From assembly GCA_016081115.2 (NCBI GenBank), contig JABTTQ020000663.1:62001-126000 (forward strand): a stretch of 64,000 nt of DNA. Direction: 5' to 3'. The notes under the pieces are model-generated. The model did no database searches. It worked only from the letters and a program-made list of their open reading frames with translations, and was not told the DNA's origin. This document shows, in pieces, positions 44,338 to 55,005 of the stretch (position 1 is the first letter of the stretch; every line of letters begins with the position of its first letter). The translations under genes and the position numbers were made by a program. The DNA comes from Rehmannia glutinosa. Taxonomy: Eukaryota; Streptophyta; Magnoliopsida; Lamiales; Orobanchaceae.

Positions 44338-44492
44338 GTTTCATCTATTGTTTCACCGCACAGATGATTGACACGTGTACAGAAATTACTATATTAGAAC
44401 CTCACAATTTAACCTTGATTAATGCTCCAAAATTAATATGGTAACTTCTATGCACGTGTCAATCATTCATGCGGTGGAATAAAAGATGAAAC
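44338..44492. mobile_element. MITE with long terminal inverted repeats
   Basis: GTTTCATCTATTGTTTCACC at the left pairs with a reverse-complement copy at the right (GGTGGAATAAAAGATGAAAC) for about 47 bp, including TGATTGACACGTG on both arms. The whole element is about 155 bp and non-coding. The target duplication is unclear. Confidence 0.65.
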
Positions 44493-45247
44493 ACTATTCT
44501 GAAATAGATGATTCCATAAGGTTTTCAGGAGGCCCATCCGACACACAAGTAAGTACTGGTTGGAGAGAAAATCCAGAGCAAAGAAAACAACAATTGAGAG
44601 GAATTAAGTAAGAATACTTACAAATAATGAGGAAGAGCCTTTTTATAGGTGTGGTTATGGGCCACACGAGCCTCGTAAGATTAAGTGGACGCGTGGGCCG
44701 TATAATTATATTTACGATTAATATATTAGATAATTAATTAAGTAATATCACAATTAAATAATACATAAAATAATTAAAATAAAAAATATTAGAAAAAAAA
44801 ATTTATCCCCAACAGAAGTCATTTTCCCCAATCCCAGTTAAATAAGTATTTAGTTGAGTTCCATGAAATATTCAATAAAGGCAGGCAATTTTGAATTTTT
44901 GATGACTTCTTTTTTCATTTTTTTTTTAAGATGTACAAGGGGAGGAACACACATTCAAATGGAATCAAACCTGGACCAATTGCTCTAATATATAGCATGG
45001 ACTTTCTATGATCACTAAAATACAAGGTAAATCCCAATTTTAAGATGTCTTCTAATGGGCCGAAGTATAATATCTAACTCGGTTACTCATGATTTAATTT
45101 ATATTCCACATGTACCAAGTTAATTACAAAAGGTTTACAGCTCATTTATTCAAAATTAGTTACATTCGAGCATCTTAGCTCAACTTATGTTATTTATCCT
45201 CAATAGAGTGTATATTTCTTCTTTTAATAACATCAATACACGTTATT
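44493..45247. other. Unassigned non-coding, LTR-like and SINE-like scraps
   Basis: 44560-44815 has LTR character (phrase GAGCCTTTTTATAGGTGTGG, end CCCCAACA). 44930-45005 resembles 29140-29215 and carries a box B-like GGTTTGATTCC on the minus strand. Confidence 0.4.
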
Positions 45248-45857
45248 TGTTGTAATTACAGTGGTTATAGAAACGGAAAAATCCTTTAAGATGGTTTACA
45301 AAACAGAAACATAAAATTACAATTGAAGTAAAACCTAACTATTACAAGTTTTGAATGTACTCCAACTTCATAAGCATGAATCTGACAGAACTTTACAAGC
45401 CGAGTCGAGGATGACCTATTTCCGCAAGACAAATACGTCCCGACTAGTGGTCACGGCTTTACCACTTTTGAGTACAGTAGCACCATTGACACAAAAACAC
45501 CTTTCGAACTTGAAGGAGTGAGAACTGGTTGCTTGACACGAATGCAGAAGGAAGTGTTCTTCGAAATATTACAACACTCTATTATTCGACACTTGAAGAA
45601 TATGCAGAGATATGCGATTTTCTATGTATTGTGAATTTATCTCTTCCTACTAACCCCCTCAATGCAACAAAACACCTTAGATTTATATAGACAATCATTT
45701 CCACCACTTGTAGGGAATTAAAGATAAAGAGAGTGGGGCCTATGAGTTACAAACCTCTTCTTATGACCACTACTTGAGGAGTTACAAGCTCCAAAAGACA
45801 CATGAACTTGAATACCTCCAATTTCCAGATTCATAGACACACGAACCTGGACACCTC

Positions 45858-46069
45858 TGAAGAATCGAGAGAGAAGCTCATGCTTTTATTATGAATGTAA
45901 TTTTTACATATGAAAAATTAGAGGGAAAAATGAACGAAATGTCTGCCGCTATTTATAGACTAACTAACACAAACCAACTAGAGAAAGTAAAAATGTAAGT
46001 CAAAGTGCTAATATTAAGTAGCAACTTTAAATCAGAGCAACTAACTCCTAACACTTGTATACTCCAACA
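45858..46069 (-). repeat. 3' LTR of the minus-strand Copia
   Basis: A 212-bp LTR next to the purine tract TCCCACTGAGGGGGA (minus strand, plus 46070-46084). Confidence 0.92.
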
Positions 46070-46084
46070 TCCCCCTCAGTGGGA

Positions 46085-47230
46085 ATGGAGTGAAAATCCT
46101 GCATTCCCAACTTGCACAACATAGTAGAAAAGATCGGACCAAGAGGCTTTGTAAACAAATCCCGCATGTTCGGAGTTTGTCACCGATTTTACGAGGCAAA
46201 ACAAAACCTTCTTTGTACTGATTTCGCACCACATGGCAATCGATTTCAACATGTTTCGTCCGTTCATGAAAAACAGGGTTGGCCACAATGTATAATGCTG
46301 CCTGGTTGTCACACCAAAGAGAAACAGGCAGATCTAAGGGTACCCTTAAATCAGTGGCAATGTAGGATAGCCAAAGGAGCTCACACACAGCTTGACTCAT
46401 AGAGCGGTACTCGACCTTCACCAAGATTTAGACACAATAAGTTGCTTTTTAGTCTTCCAAGAGACTAAAGAACCCCCCAAAGAAGATCAGAATTTGTCGA
46501 GGATTTTACGGTATCAAGACAAGTAGCCCAATCCGCATCACAAAAGGCTTCAAACTTAAAAGACTCAGCTGCAGAGTAAAAGAGACCCTTGGAGGGGCAA
46601 CCCTTCAGATATCTGAGTACATGGATGGCAGCATCCCAATGAGATGAATAAGGATTGTTTATAAACTGACTGAGCTGTTGAATGCAGTAAGTGACATATG
46701 GCCTACTCATATTAAGGTACAACAACCTCCCTATGAGCCTCCTATAAGTGTCTGGCTCCATCAAAGGAACCCCCTGCTCTCCCTGCAACCTTAAACCCTG
46801 TGGAAAGGGAGTGGAAGCAGGTTTGCAATCCAAGAGTCCCACATCCTTTAAGATGTCTAAAATATACTTCCTCGATGAATATAGGTACCTGAAGAACTTC
46901 TAGCAATCTCCAAACCCAAAAAATACTTTGCATGCCCCAGGTCCTTGATGGTAAACAAATCATACAAATAAGATTTCAACCCCGATTGTGGGATGAGAGG
47001 TCATTACAAGCACATCATCTACATAGATGATCAAGGCCATAAAAATACCATCTGTGGCTTTAATAAAGAGACAATGATCATGTTCTGACTGCTGGAAACC
47101 AAAATTCAACAATTTATCACAAAATTCTGCATTCCATTGCCTCGAGGCTTGTTTAAGCCCATATAAACTCTTCTTCAAATGGCAAACTGTCTGGCAAAGC
47201 TAAAGAGTAACTTTTCGGTGGGTGCATATA
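46085..47230 (-). pseudogene. Copia RT C-terminus and RNase H (broken)
   Basis: Frame 46960-47178 has SLYGLKQASRQWNAEFCDKL and IIYVDDVLVM with the YVDD site. Frames 46742-46963 and 46465-46842 carry the connection domain (LIGRLLYLNMSRPYVTYCIQ, HVLRYLKGCPSKGL) and the start of RNase H (FCDADWATCLDT). Frame 46041-46424 ends it with [20 protein letters not shown]. At least three frameshifts occur. Confidence 0.88.
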
Positions 47231-47311
47231 TATGTCCTCCTCCAAATAACCATGCAAAAATGCATTGTTAATGTCGGTGATCCAATACCCATTGTTTCTT
47301 AGTGGCCAAAG

Positions 47312-47824
47312 CTATAAGCATCCGATGTGACTGTTTTGCAACGGAGAAAAGCTATCCAAATAAGAATCCCCATATACCTGATCATATCCTTTTGCCACAA
47401 GTCTGGCCTTGTATCTTTCAATGCTCCAATCTGAATTCATTTTAATCTTAAATTCCCACCTACAACCAATAGCCTTCTTTCCCGGAGGTAAAGAAGTCAA
47501 ATCCCAGGTATGATTTTTCTCCAATGCCTCAATTTCTTTGCCCATTGCTTCTCTCCATTCTATGCTCTTACAAGCCTCAGCATAAGAGTGTGGCTCTTGT
47601 AAAGTAGACACATTAGCAAGAAATAGGATAGTGAGAACTTCTTTGTAGGAGATCTTTGATAAAGTGATTGGGGGGAGTGCGAGCCACGGTGACAAAGCAT
47701 TGATAACAAAGTCATTAAGCCAAACTGGAGGTTTAGTGGGTCTAGAAGACCTCCTAAGGATGGGAACAGATGGTGGAGGCTCAGTTGAAGGACTGACAGA
47801 AGGAGGAGTAGGATTAGAGATGGA
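47312..47824 (-). pseudogene. Copia linker and RT N-terminus
   Basis: Immediately beyond the nested insertion the frame reads a Pro-rich linker, LRRSSRPTKPPVWLNDFV, then SYAEACKSIEWREAMGKEIE, HTWDLTSLPPGKKAIGCRW and [16 protein letters not shown]. The open frame extends to 47914, but its first 30 codons belong to the inserted LTR. The SAFLNG region that should follow is damaged. Confidence 0.88.
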
Positions 47825-49104
47825 TGTTAGATAAATGTTTTTATCATGATTTTGATGATTTTGTTCAAATGAGTTTTTATACCAAAACAATGTCCCTAAA
47901 TGTTGTCCCAACACTTCCGATCGATCTAAAATGTTTTTACTATTTTTTTCGGAGTATTTCTTGAAGTTTATATTCGATTTAAAATTGACAACACTTTTGT
48001 TTCAGCTCGACCGGTCGCCCTATAGGGCAACCCGTACTGAGTTGAGTTTTGAAACAGAAAATGGGACGTAAGAGAAAATGGGGAGGCGGCCGGTCGACCG
48101 GTGGGCGGCCGGTGAGGCGACGGTCGACCACTCGGGCGGCCGTGCACCGGGAGTGCCCTCTCAAATGCGGACTTCTCTGTTTTGATTTTCTATCAACCCC
48201 AACCGGTCAAGACCAGGGCGACCCGGTCGAACCCCTTCGACCGGTCCCCCGTGTAAAAATTCGCAGAATTCAATTTCAATCTTATCTCTGTGCGACCGGT
48301 CGAACCCCCATTTATCGACAAACTATCCGTTGCATTTTCAGACAACTTTTCCCTTTTTTGTGGGATTGATTTCTAACAGCTATATTGATGATTTTAAATG
48401 GTTTCTTTTGCAGCAAATCACTCCCCAAGGAGGAGCCAATATCTGGAAATCAAAGCCAAGACCTCTCCTATAAATAGAGGCTTCATTCAAGCAACAATAT
48501 ATAACACTCCATACAAGCAAAGAGCAAACAAAGCAAACACTTTCATATATATCTTGTTGTATTAGCCTTAGCACTTTCACTTGCACAAATTTGAGGTCTA
48601 GGCTTTCAATTCTTGATTACACTTGTACTCATATTGTATCAATCATTATTGAGTTGTAATCTTGATTTTGGTCATCATTCAACACAAGACATCCTTGTGA
48701 GTATTCTTGTGGTAAGAATACACTTGGGTGATCTAGGTGATAGGTGTTTGAAGGTTGTGGTAATCTTCAAAGGTGTTGTAAGAGGATTGTGGTAATCCTC
48801 AAGGTGTTGTAAGAGGATTGTGGTAATCCTCAAGGTGGTGTAAGAGGGTTGTGGTAATCCTCAAGGTGTTGTATTAATATTTGGTAAATTAATAAAATCT
48901 TTTTTTTTAAATCCATCCCGGATATACTGGGGTGGTAGAGCACGTAGTCCCTAGGTGGGGTGAAGCTCTTTAAATCAACGAGTGTTGTTTAATTTCCGCA
49001 TTTACATTCTCGTCTTTGCTTGATTATTAGAAAAAGATGGCAAAATCTGAAAAACCGAGATAATCCATTCACCCCTCAGATTATCGTAGCCACTTGGACC
49101 AACA
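47825..49104 (+). repeat. 5' LTR of the young Copia
   Basis: A 1280-bp LTR. In order it holds a GC-rich palindrome array (48003-48310, words like CGACCGGTCG), a TATA box (CTATAAATAGA, 48468-48478), five stem-loops with GTGGT loops (48702-48862), and a polyadenylation-type AATAAA near 48888. The transcript would therefore carry the stem-loops in its repeated end. Confidence 0.94.
48702..48862 (+). repeat. Five stem-loops with a common GTGGT loop (5' LTR)
   Basis: Hairpins of 19 nt lie at 48702-48720, 48750-48768, 48782-48800, 48813-48831 and 48844-48862. Each has a 7-bp stem and the loop GTGGT. The first has stem TATTCTT/AAGAATA, the second GAAGGTT/AATCTTC, the next two GAGGATT/AATCCTC and the last GAGGGTT/AATCCTC. 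The stems change on both sides while pairing is kept (with G-T pairs), and the last four repeat at 31-32 bp. Confidence 0.85.
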
Positions 49105-49106
49105 AG

Positions 49107-49118
49107 TGGTATCAAAGC
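49107..49118 (+). promoter_or_regulatory. Primer-binding site
   Basis: TGGTATCAAAGC, two bases after the 5' LTR, matches the tRNA-iMet site TGGTATCAGAGC with one change. Confidence 0.88.
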
Positions 49119-49161
49119 AAAACTCTTTGGCTAGCTCATTCCGAGTAAAGAGGAAAGATCC

Positions 49162-50774
49162 ATGGCTACATATGATGCTCATCTCACCACCGGCGCCTCC
49201 ACCAACAAGCCACCACTTTTCAACGCAAACAACTACGCATTTTGGAAAGACCGTATGGAATGCTTTCTACAAGGGTGCGGGTTCGACATTTGGAATGTGG
49301 TCATTGAAGGAGTTGATCAACCAACCAAGAAATCGGAGGATGGCACCTCGACTCCTAAACCTTTCAAGGAGTTCGATGAAAACGACAAGAAGGCCTTTTC
49401 TCTAAACGGTTAGGCCTTAAATATTTTGCATTTTTCTCTTACCGCTACCGAGTACAATCGCATAAGAGGCATAAGGTCGGCACATGAGGTTTGGGAAAAA
49501 CTGGAAACTATATATGAAGGGACAAAGAAGGTCAAACAAGCAAGAAAAACCATGCTTGTTAAAGACTTTGAAAACTTTAACATGCATGATGGTGAAAGCA
49601 TATCTAAGATGGTGGAAAGGCTTGACAACATTGTCAATCCACTTGTGGCTCTCGGCAAAGTCATCTCTAAGAAGAAGACAAGGTGACTAAAGTTTTGAAT
49701 GCACTTCCCGGGTCATGGTCCGAAAGGTGACGGCAATCACGGAAGCACAAAATCTTGAGACACTCAAGTTTGACGAGCTCATCGGAAACCTCCTCATCTA
49801 TGAAGTCTATCTCAAGGAGAGGAAAAATTCCAAACCAACCATCAACCAATCGGGTATGCAAATTATTCCTAAAGGTCTTGCTTCCTCTTCTAATAATGCA
49901 TACTATGATAATGATAATGATGATGAGGAGACGGCCGCACTTGTTCGGAAATTTGCAAAATTTGTGAATAAAAATAAGGCAAGAAAACCGAGAGATAATG
50001 CTTGCTTTAAATGCGGGAAACCCGGGCACTTCATTGCCGATTGTCCAAAACTCGATGAGGAAGAACAAAAGAAGAAAAAGCCTTTTCCGAAAAAGAAGGC
50101 TCTAAATGCGGAGGTCAAATCTTGGGATGAATTGCTTGCAACATCCGACGAGGAAGGAGAAACCGAACATGGTCTTATGGCCATAGACGACGAAAATAAT
50201 GAGGTACGCTCTAACTCTTCTACCTCCTCCTTAGTTGATGAATTGCAATGTGATTTTGATGAATTGCAAATTGAATTTCAAAATTTGATCATTAAATACA
50301 AGAGTTTAAAAAAAGAGCATAAAGAGCTTAAAATTGAAAAGGAAATATTATTTACTTCTTATGAATCTCTTGATAAAGCTCATGCTATTACTATTACTAG
50401 AGTTCATACTCTTGAATCCGAAAAAGAATCGCTCACCAAAGATCTTGAATGTTTAAAAAGGGATGTGCATCGTTTTAACATAAGTACGGATAAAGTTACA
50501 AAAATTTTAGATGCACAAAGAGGTGAGCATTCCAAATTAGGACTTGGCTATAAACCTTTTTCACCATTTTCAAAGAAAAATGACCAAGGTCCGAATTTTT
50601 GTACGTGCTAAAAGTGCCCATAATATTATTTGCTTTTATTGTGGTAAAGTTGGTCACTATGTTAGCAATTGTAAATTGAAGAACAATTTTAGCTTTGTTT
50701 GGAGACCCAAAGGTCTCAAGGCTAACCCCATGGACCCCAAAACTATAGGGTACCTAAAAATGGTTCGTTTGTAG
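49162..50774 (+). pseudogene. Copia gag with two zinc knuckles (few breaks)
   Basis: ATG at 49162 gives MATYDAHLTTGASTNKPPLF and then NNYAFWKDRMECFLQG, the usual capsid start. A stop at about 49411 and small shifts near 49690 and 50600 break an otherwise continuous reading. 49426-49686 has EVWEKLETIYEGTKKVKQA. 49715-50611 has CFKCGKPGHFIADC, an acidic stretch and a long coiled coil (about codons 175-270). 50544-50774 adds a second knuckle, [14 protein letters not shown]. Two knuckles are a trait I associate with Sirevirus-type gag. Confidence 0.9.
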
Positions 50775-50795
50775 GTAATAGGCGCTATAACAACC

Positions 50796-52250
50796 ATGGA
50801 GGATTCGAAATGGCTCGTGGACAGCGGATGTTCACGCCATATGACCGGAAAGAGAGAACTTTTTACCAACATCAAGTTCCAAGAAGAGGGTATGGTCATG
50901 TTCGGCAATGGCAAAGGAAGAATTCTTGGAAATGGAGAAATTGGTAACTCTTCTTTCTCTCTTAATAATGTTCTTTTAGTAGAAGGGCTTAAATTTAATT
51001 TGATAAGTGTTAGCCAACTTTGTGATTCAAATTATAATGTTGTTTTCAATAAAGAAAAATGTCTTATTCGTAAAAATGATGAAATTATTTGTGAAGCAAA
51101 TAGAAAAGGCAATCTTTACAAAATTTCTACTAGTGATTTGGTTAGTCAAAATGTTTCTTGTCTTGTCGCCAACAATGATTTAACGAGTTTATGGCATAGG
51201 CGACTTGGACATGTTGGATATAAAAGTTTGAAAAATATTTACAAAAACCAACATGTAAAAGGACTACCCAAATTGAATTTTGAAAATCTTGGCTTATGTG
51301 ACACTTGTCAAAAGAACAAATTAGTTAAGAATAGTTTTAAGCCCAAAATGAAATTTCCACAACCAAGCCTCTACAACTTCTTCACCTAGATTTGTATGGG
51401 GATATTGGTACGGCTAGTCTAAGTGGAAAACATTACACTTTTGTTATTGTTGATGATTTTTCTAGATACACTTGGGCTCTTTTTCTTGCAAATAAAAGCG
51501 ATGCCGTTAATGAGTTTGTTAAGTTGTGTAGACGCATTGAGAATGAAAAGGAAGATACTATTAAAACTATTCGAAGTGATCGGCGGAGAATTTGACGGTG
51601 AGTTTAGAGTCTTTTGTGAAACCAAGGGATATACACACAATTTTTCGGCTCCAAGGACACCTCAACAAAATGGTGTAGCCGAAAGGAAGAATCGGACGCT
51701 ACAAGAAATGAGTCGGTCCATGCTCAATGAATTTTCTCTTCCAAAATACTTTTGGGCGGCCGTAAGTACCGCTTGCTATGTCATTAATCGAGTTTATGTT
51801 CGTCCTAAAATGAATAAAACTCCTTATGAGCTTTGGAAAGGAAGAACTCCAAATATTAGTTATTTCAAGATATTTGGATGTAAGTGCTTTATTTTGAATA
51901 CTAAGGATCAATTGGACAAACTTGATCCTAAGGCCGATGAAGGAATATTTATGGGGTATTCAATCAAGAGCAAAGCATATCGTGTTTACAATAAGACTAG
52001 TGGAGTTGTTGAAGAATCCATCCATGTCAAATTCAATGAAACTTCGGGTGTTGAAAGGATACCAAATGATGAAAGTGATGAAGAGGATATTAGTGAATCC
52101 ATTGTTCAAAATGATACATCAAATGATCAACCATCCACTTCATATGCTCCTCAAGAAGATAAAGGAGATACTTCGGATCTTCCCGTAGCATTAAAATTTA
52201 AGGAGATCACCCAAAAGATCTTATTATTGGTGATCCCCTTGATAAAGTGA
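50796..52250 (+). pseudogene. Copia protease and integrase
   Basis: The frame 50796-51389 has [13 protein letters not shown] (protease D-S-G) and LWHRRLGHVGYKSL...CDTCQ, the HHCC zinc region of integrase. The core follows with YTFVIVDDFSRYTWALFL and IKTIRSDR (51392-51595), then, in the frame of 51423-52250, TPQQNGVAERKNRTLQEMSR, FKIFGCKCFILNTKDQLDK and DEGIFMGYSIKSKAYRVYN. A stop at 51387-51389 and a shift at about 51585 are the only obvious breaks. D, D and E catalytic residues are all present. Confidence 0.92.
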
Positions 52251-52259
52251 TGACCAAGA

Positions 52260-53817
52260 AAATTTGCCGAGAAAGCTCTTATATCTCAAAAAGAGCCTAA
52301 AAATGCTAAGGAGGCTATTGAGGATGAGGATTGGTTCTTAGAGATGCAAGAGGAGTTAAATCAATTTAAAAGAAATGATGTATGGGAATTGGTACCTTGT
52401 CCTCCATCTCAAACTATTATTGGTACAAAATGGGTATTTAGGAACAAACTTGATGATCAAGGCAACATTGTTCGAAATAAGGCAAGGTTAGTAGCTCAAG
52501 GGTATTGTCAAGAAGAAGGTATTGACTATGATGAAACTTTTGCACCGTAGCACGTTTAGAAGCTATTCGTATTTTACTTGCCTATTCTTGTTTTAAAAAT
52601 TTCAAACTTTACCAAATGGATGTTAAATCCGCTTTCTTAAATGGTATTATTCAAGAAGAAGTCTATGTTAAACAACCTCCGGGGTTTGAAAATTTTTCTA
52701 GGCCTAATGATGTTTATAAACTTAAAAGGCTTTGTATGGTTTAAAACAAGCACCCGTGCATGGTATGATAGTCTTAGCTCTTTTCTTTTGCAAAATGGTT
52801 TTACAAGAGGTAAAGTTGATACTACACTCTTTGTTTTTGAAAAGGGGCAAGATTGTTTACTTGTGCAAATTTATGTTGATGATATTATCTTTGGTGCTAC
52901 TAATGAATCTTTGTGCAAGAAATTCTCCAAGTTAATGCAAAGTGAATTCGAGATGAGTATGATAGGGGAGCTAAATTTCTTCCTTGGACTTCAAATTAAG
53001 CAATGCCAAGAAGGTATTTATATTTCGCAATCAAAGTATACAAAAGAACTTTTGAAGAAGTTCGGCATTGAAGAAGGAAGAACCGTCTCGACTCCTATGG
53101 CAACCAATGTCAAAATTGACAAAGATGAAAAAGGCAAGACGGTTGATGAATCCAAGTATCGAGGTATGATTGGTAGTTTACTTTATTTAACCGCTAGTAG
53201 ACCGGACATTCTTCATGCCGTATGCCTATGTGCTCGTTTTCAAAGCAATCCAAAAGAATCTCATATGAGTGCCGTTAAACGGATTTTTCGATATTTGAAA
53301 GGCACTATTCAATATGGTTTATTTTATCCAAAGAATGAAAATTTTTCTCTTAAAGGTTATAGTGATTCGGACTATGCGGGTAATATTGATGATCGGAAAA
53401 GTACTTCCGGATCATGTCAATTTTAGGCGATTGCCTAGTTTCTTGGTTTTCAAAGAAAGCAAAAGCTGTGTTTCTCTTTCAACGGCCGAAGCCGAATATA
53501 TTTCCGCCGCATTTTGTTGTACTCAACTTCTTTGGATGAAACAAACCTTAGCGGATTACAAATGCTCTTTTGAAAATGTACCTATCTTTTGTGATAATAT
53601 ATCCGCTATAAATATTGCTCAAAACCCGGTTCATCATAACCGTACTAAACATATTGAGATTCGACATCATTTTCTAAGGGATTGTGTTTCAAAACGAAAA
53701 ATTGAGATATCGTTTGTGCCATCTCAAGATCAATTAGCGGATATTTTTACAAAACCGCTAACTTCCGAGACTTTTGCGTCAATACGATCTCGGTTAGGCA
53801 TAATGCATATTGAATGA
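52260..53817 (+). pseudogene. Copia reverse transcriptase and RNase H
   Basis: 52344-52550 has [38 protein letters not shown] and [20 protein letters not shown]. The SAFLNG motif lies at about 52630. 52641-53426 holds LVQIYVDDIIFGATNE (catalytic YVDD), FFLGLQIKQCQEGIYISQ and the RNase H start SDSDYAGNIDDRKSTSGS. 53314-53817 completes RNase H with STAEAEYISA, CDNISAINIAQNPVHHNRTK and LADIFTKPLTSETFASI. Breaks at about 52549, 52730, 52755 and 53425 are each one- or two-base shifts. Confidence 0.93.
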
Positions 53818-54990
53818 GGTCTACGTTTGCATTTTGCATGTTTTTAAAACTTAGGGGCGAAAAATCGGATTTTTGGTTGAAAATTCGGATTTTGAAAAAT
53901 TTGACAAAACAGTGGGGTGAAGAGGTTGAGGGCAGCCGGTCGCCCTCAACGTCGGCCGGCGCCCTCAACCACGACCGGTCCCTAGGCCAAATTTTGGTTT
54001 AAGTTAGATTCTGTCTTGACATTTGTTATTTTCACTTATTTTTGCCATTTTTCGTCCCTTTACCAAATGCACACAATTTTCACTCAAAATTGATTTTCAT
54101 GCATTCAATTCATATCTTGGACCTTATATAGCATGTTTATCATCATCATTGCTCATCTTTTCCGATCAAATGGTAAGAATTTTTCCTTACTTTGCTCAAT
54201 TGGGTTGAACCCTTCGAGTTTATGGCTTTCTTGTATATTTCTTGATATTTTTTGCTTATGATCTTGATGAGCTTAGTTATTATGTTGTATTGTATGATGT
54301 TTGATGTGAATTGGTGATGCAATTTTTGGCTTGGATCATTTACAAGGGCTATATACAACTCTTTTTATTTTCACGCCCACAATGTGTTCGATGAAATGTC
54401 ACAATGAAAATTTCAACTTCTACATGATTCTCTCGCTTCCAAAAGTCTTCAATACTCATTGAGATCATGTTTTGGCAAATAAAACAGCGTATGAACTCTT
54501 CATGATACATTTCTCCCATTTTCCTTGGTTTTTAAGCCTAAATTGCTCAATGGTTGATAAACCATTTCTTTGGCGCACTTTGACATATTTCTATGATGTT
54601 TTTATCATCCTAACATTTTTTTGATGATTCCAAAGGGAGAAACAGGAAATTGGCTCGTTAGCTCAAAGAAGCTAATAAAAGCTCATGATAGAAGCTATAA
54701 GCTATGGCTTATTAAGGCCATAAGTTGTGAAGAAAACTCGAGTCCCAATGATTGTTTTATGAACTTGTTTGCATGGATAATAAGTATTTGTGAGGGGAGC
54801 TTCTAAGCTCATGGAGTTGTTGTTTATTTTGTAAAAGCTTGTCTTCTAGCTTTTGCAATATTTCTTATTAATGTGCTTGTTGATAGGGGAGCTTTTGTAA
54901 AATGTTTTTAAACGGATAGTTTACTCATAAACCGGAAAATTATTTTGTTTTTGAAATCGTCCTCTTGAAAATTGTTTTGGTTTGTAATCA
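53818..54990 (+). other. 3' non-coding region of the young Copia
   Basis: No extra reading frame lies between RNase H and the LTR, unlike the 12.9-kb Copia. It contains a short GC-rich palindrome patch (53930-53992, words like GGCCGGCGCC and GACCGGTC) and a cluster of AGCTT/AAGCT words at 54640-54860. Confidence 0.7.
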
Positions 54991-55005
54991 TCAAAAAGGG
55001 GAGTT
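54991..55005 (+). promoter_or_regulatory. Polypurine tract
   Basis: TCAAAAAGGGGAGTT abuts the 3' LTR. Confidence 0.85.

Noticed and set aside
44094..44815. Solo LTR (TGTTGGGAAA...TCCCCAACA)
   Set aside because: Ends pair acceptably but flanking five-mers (GAGTT, GAAGT) do not make a convincing target duplication and the inner layout is unclear.
48750..48862. Regularly spaced repeats resembling a CRISPR array
   Set aside because: The units are 31-32 bp direct repeats without unique spacers, occur in both LTRs of a plant retrotransposon, and have no cas genes. They are hairpin repeats.
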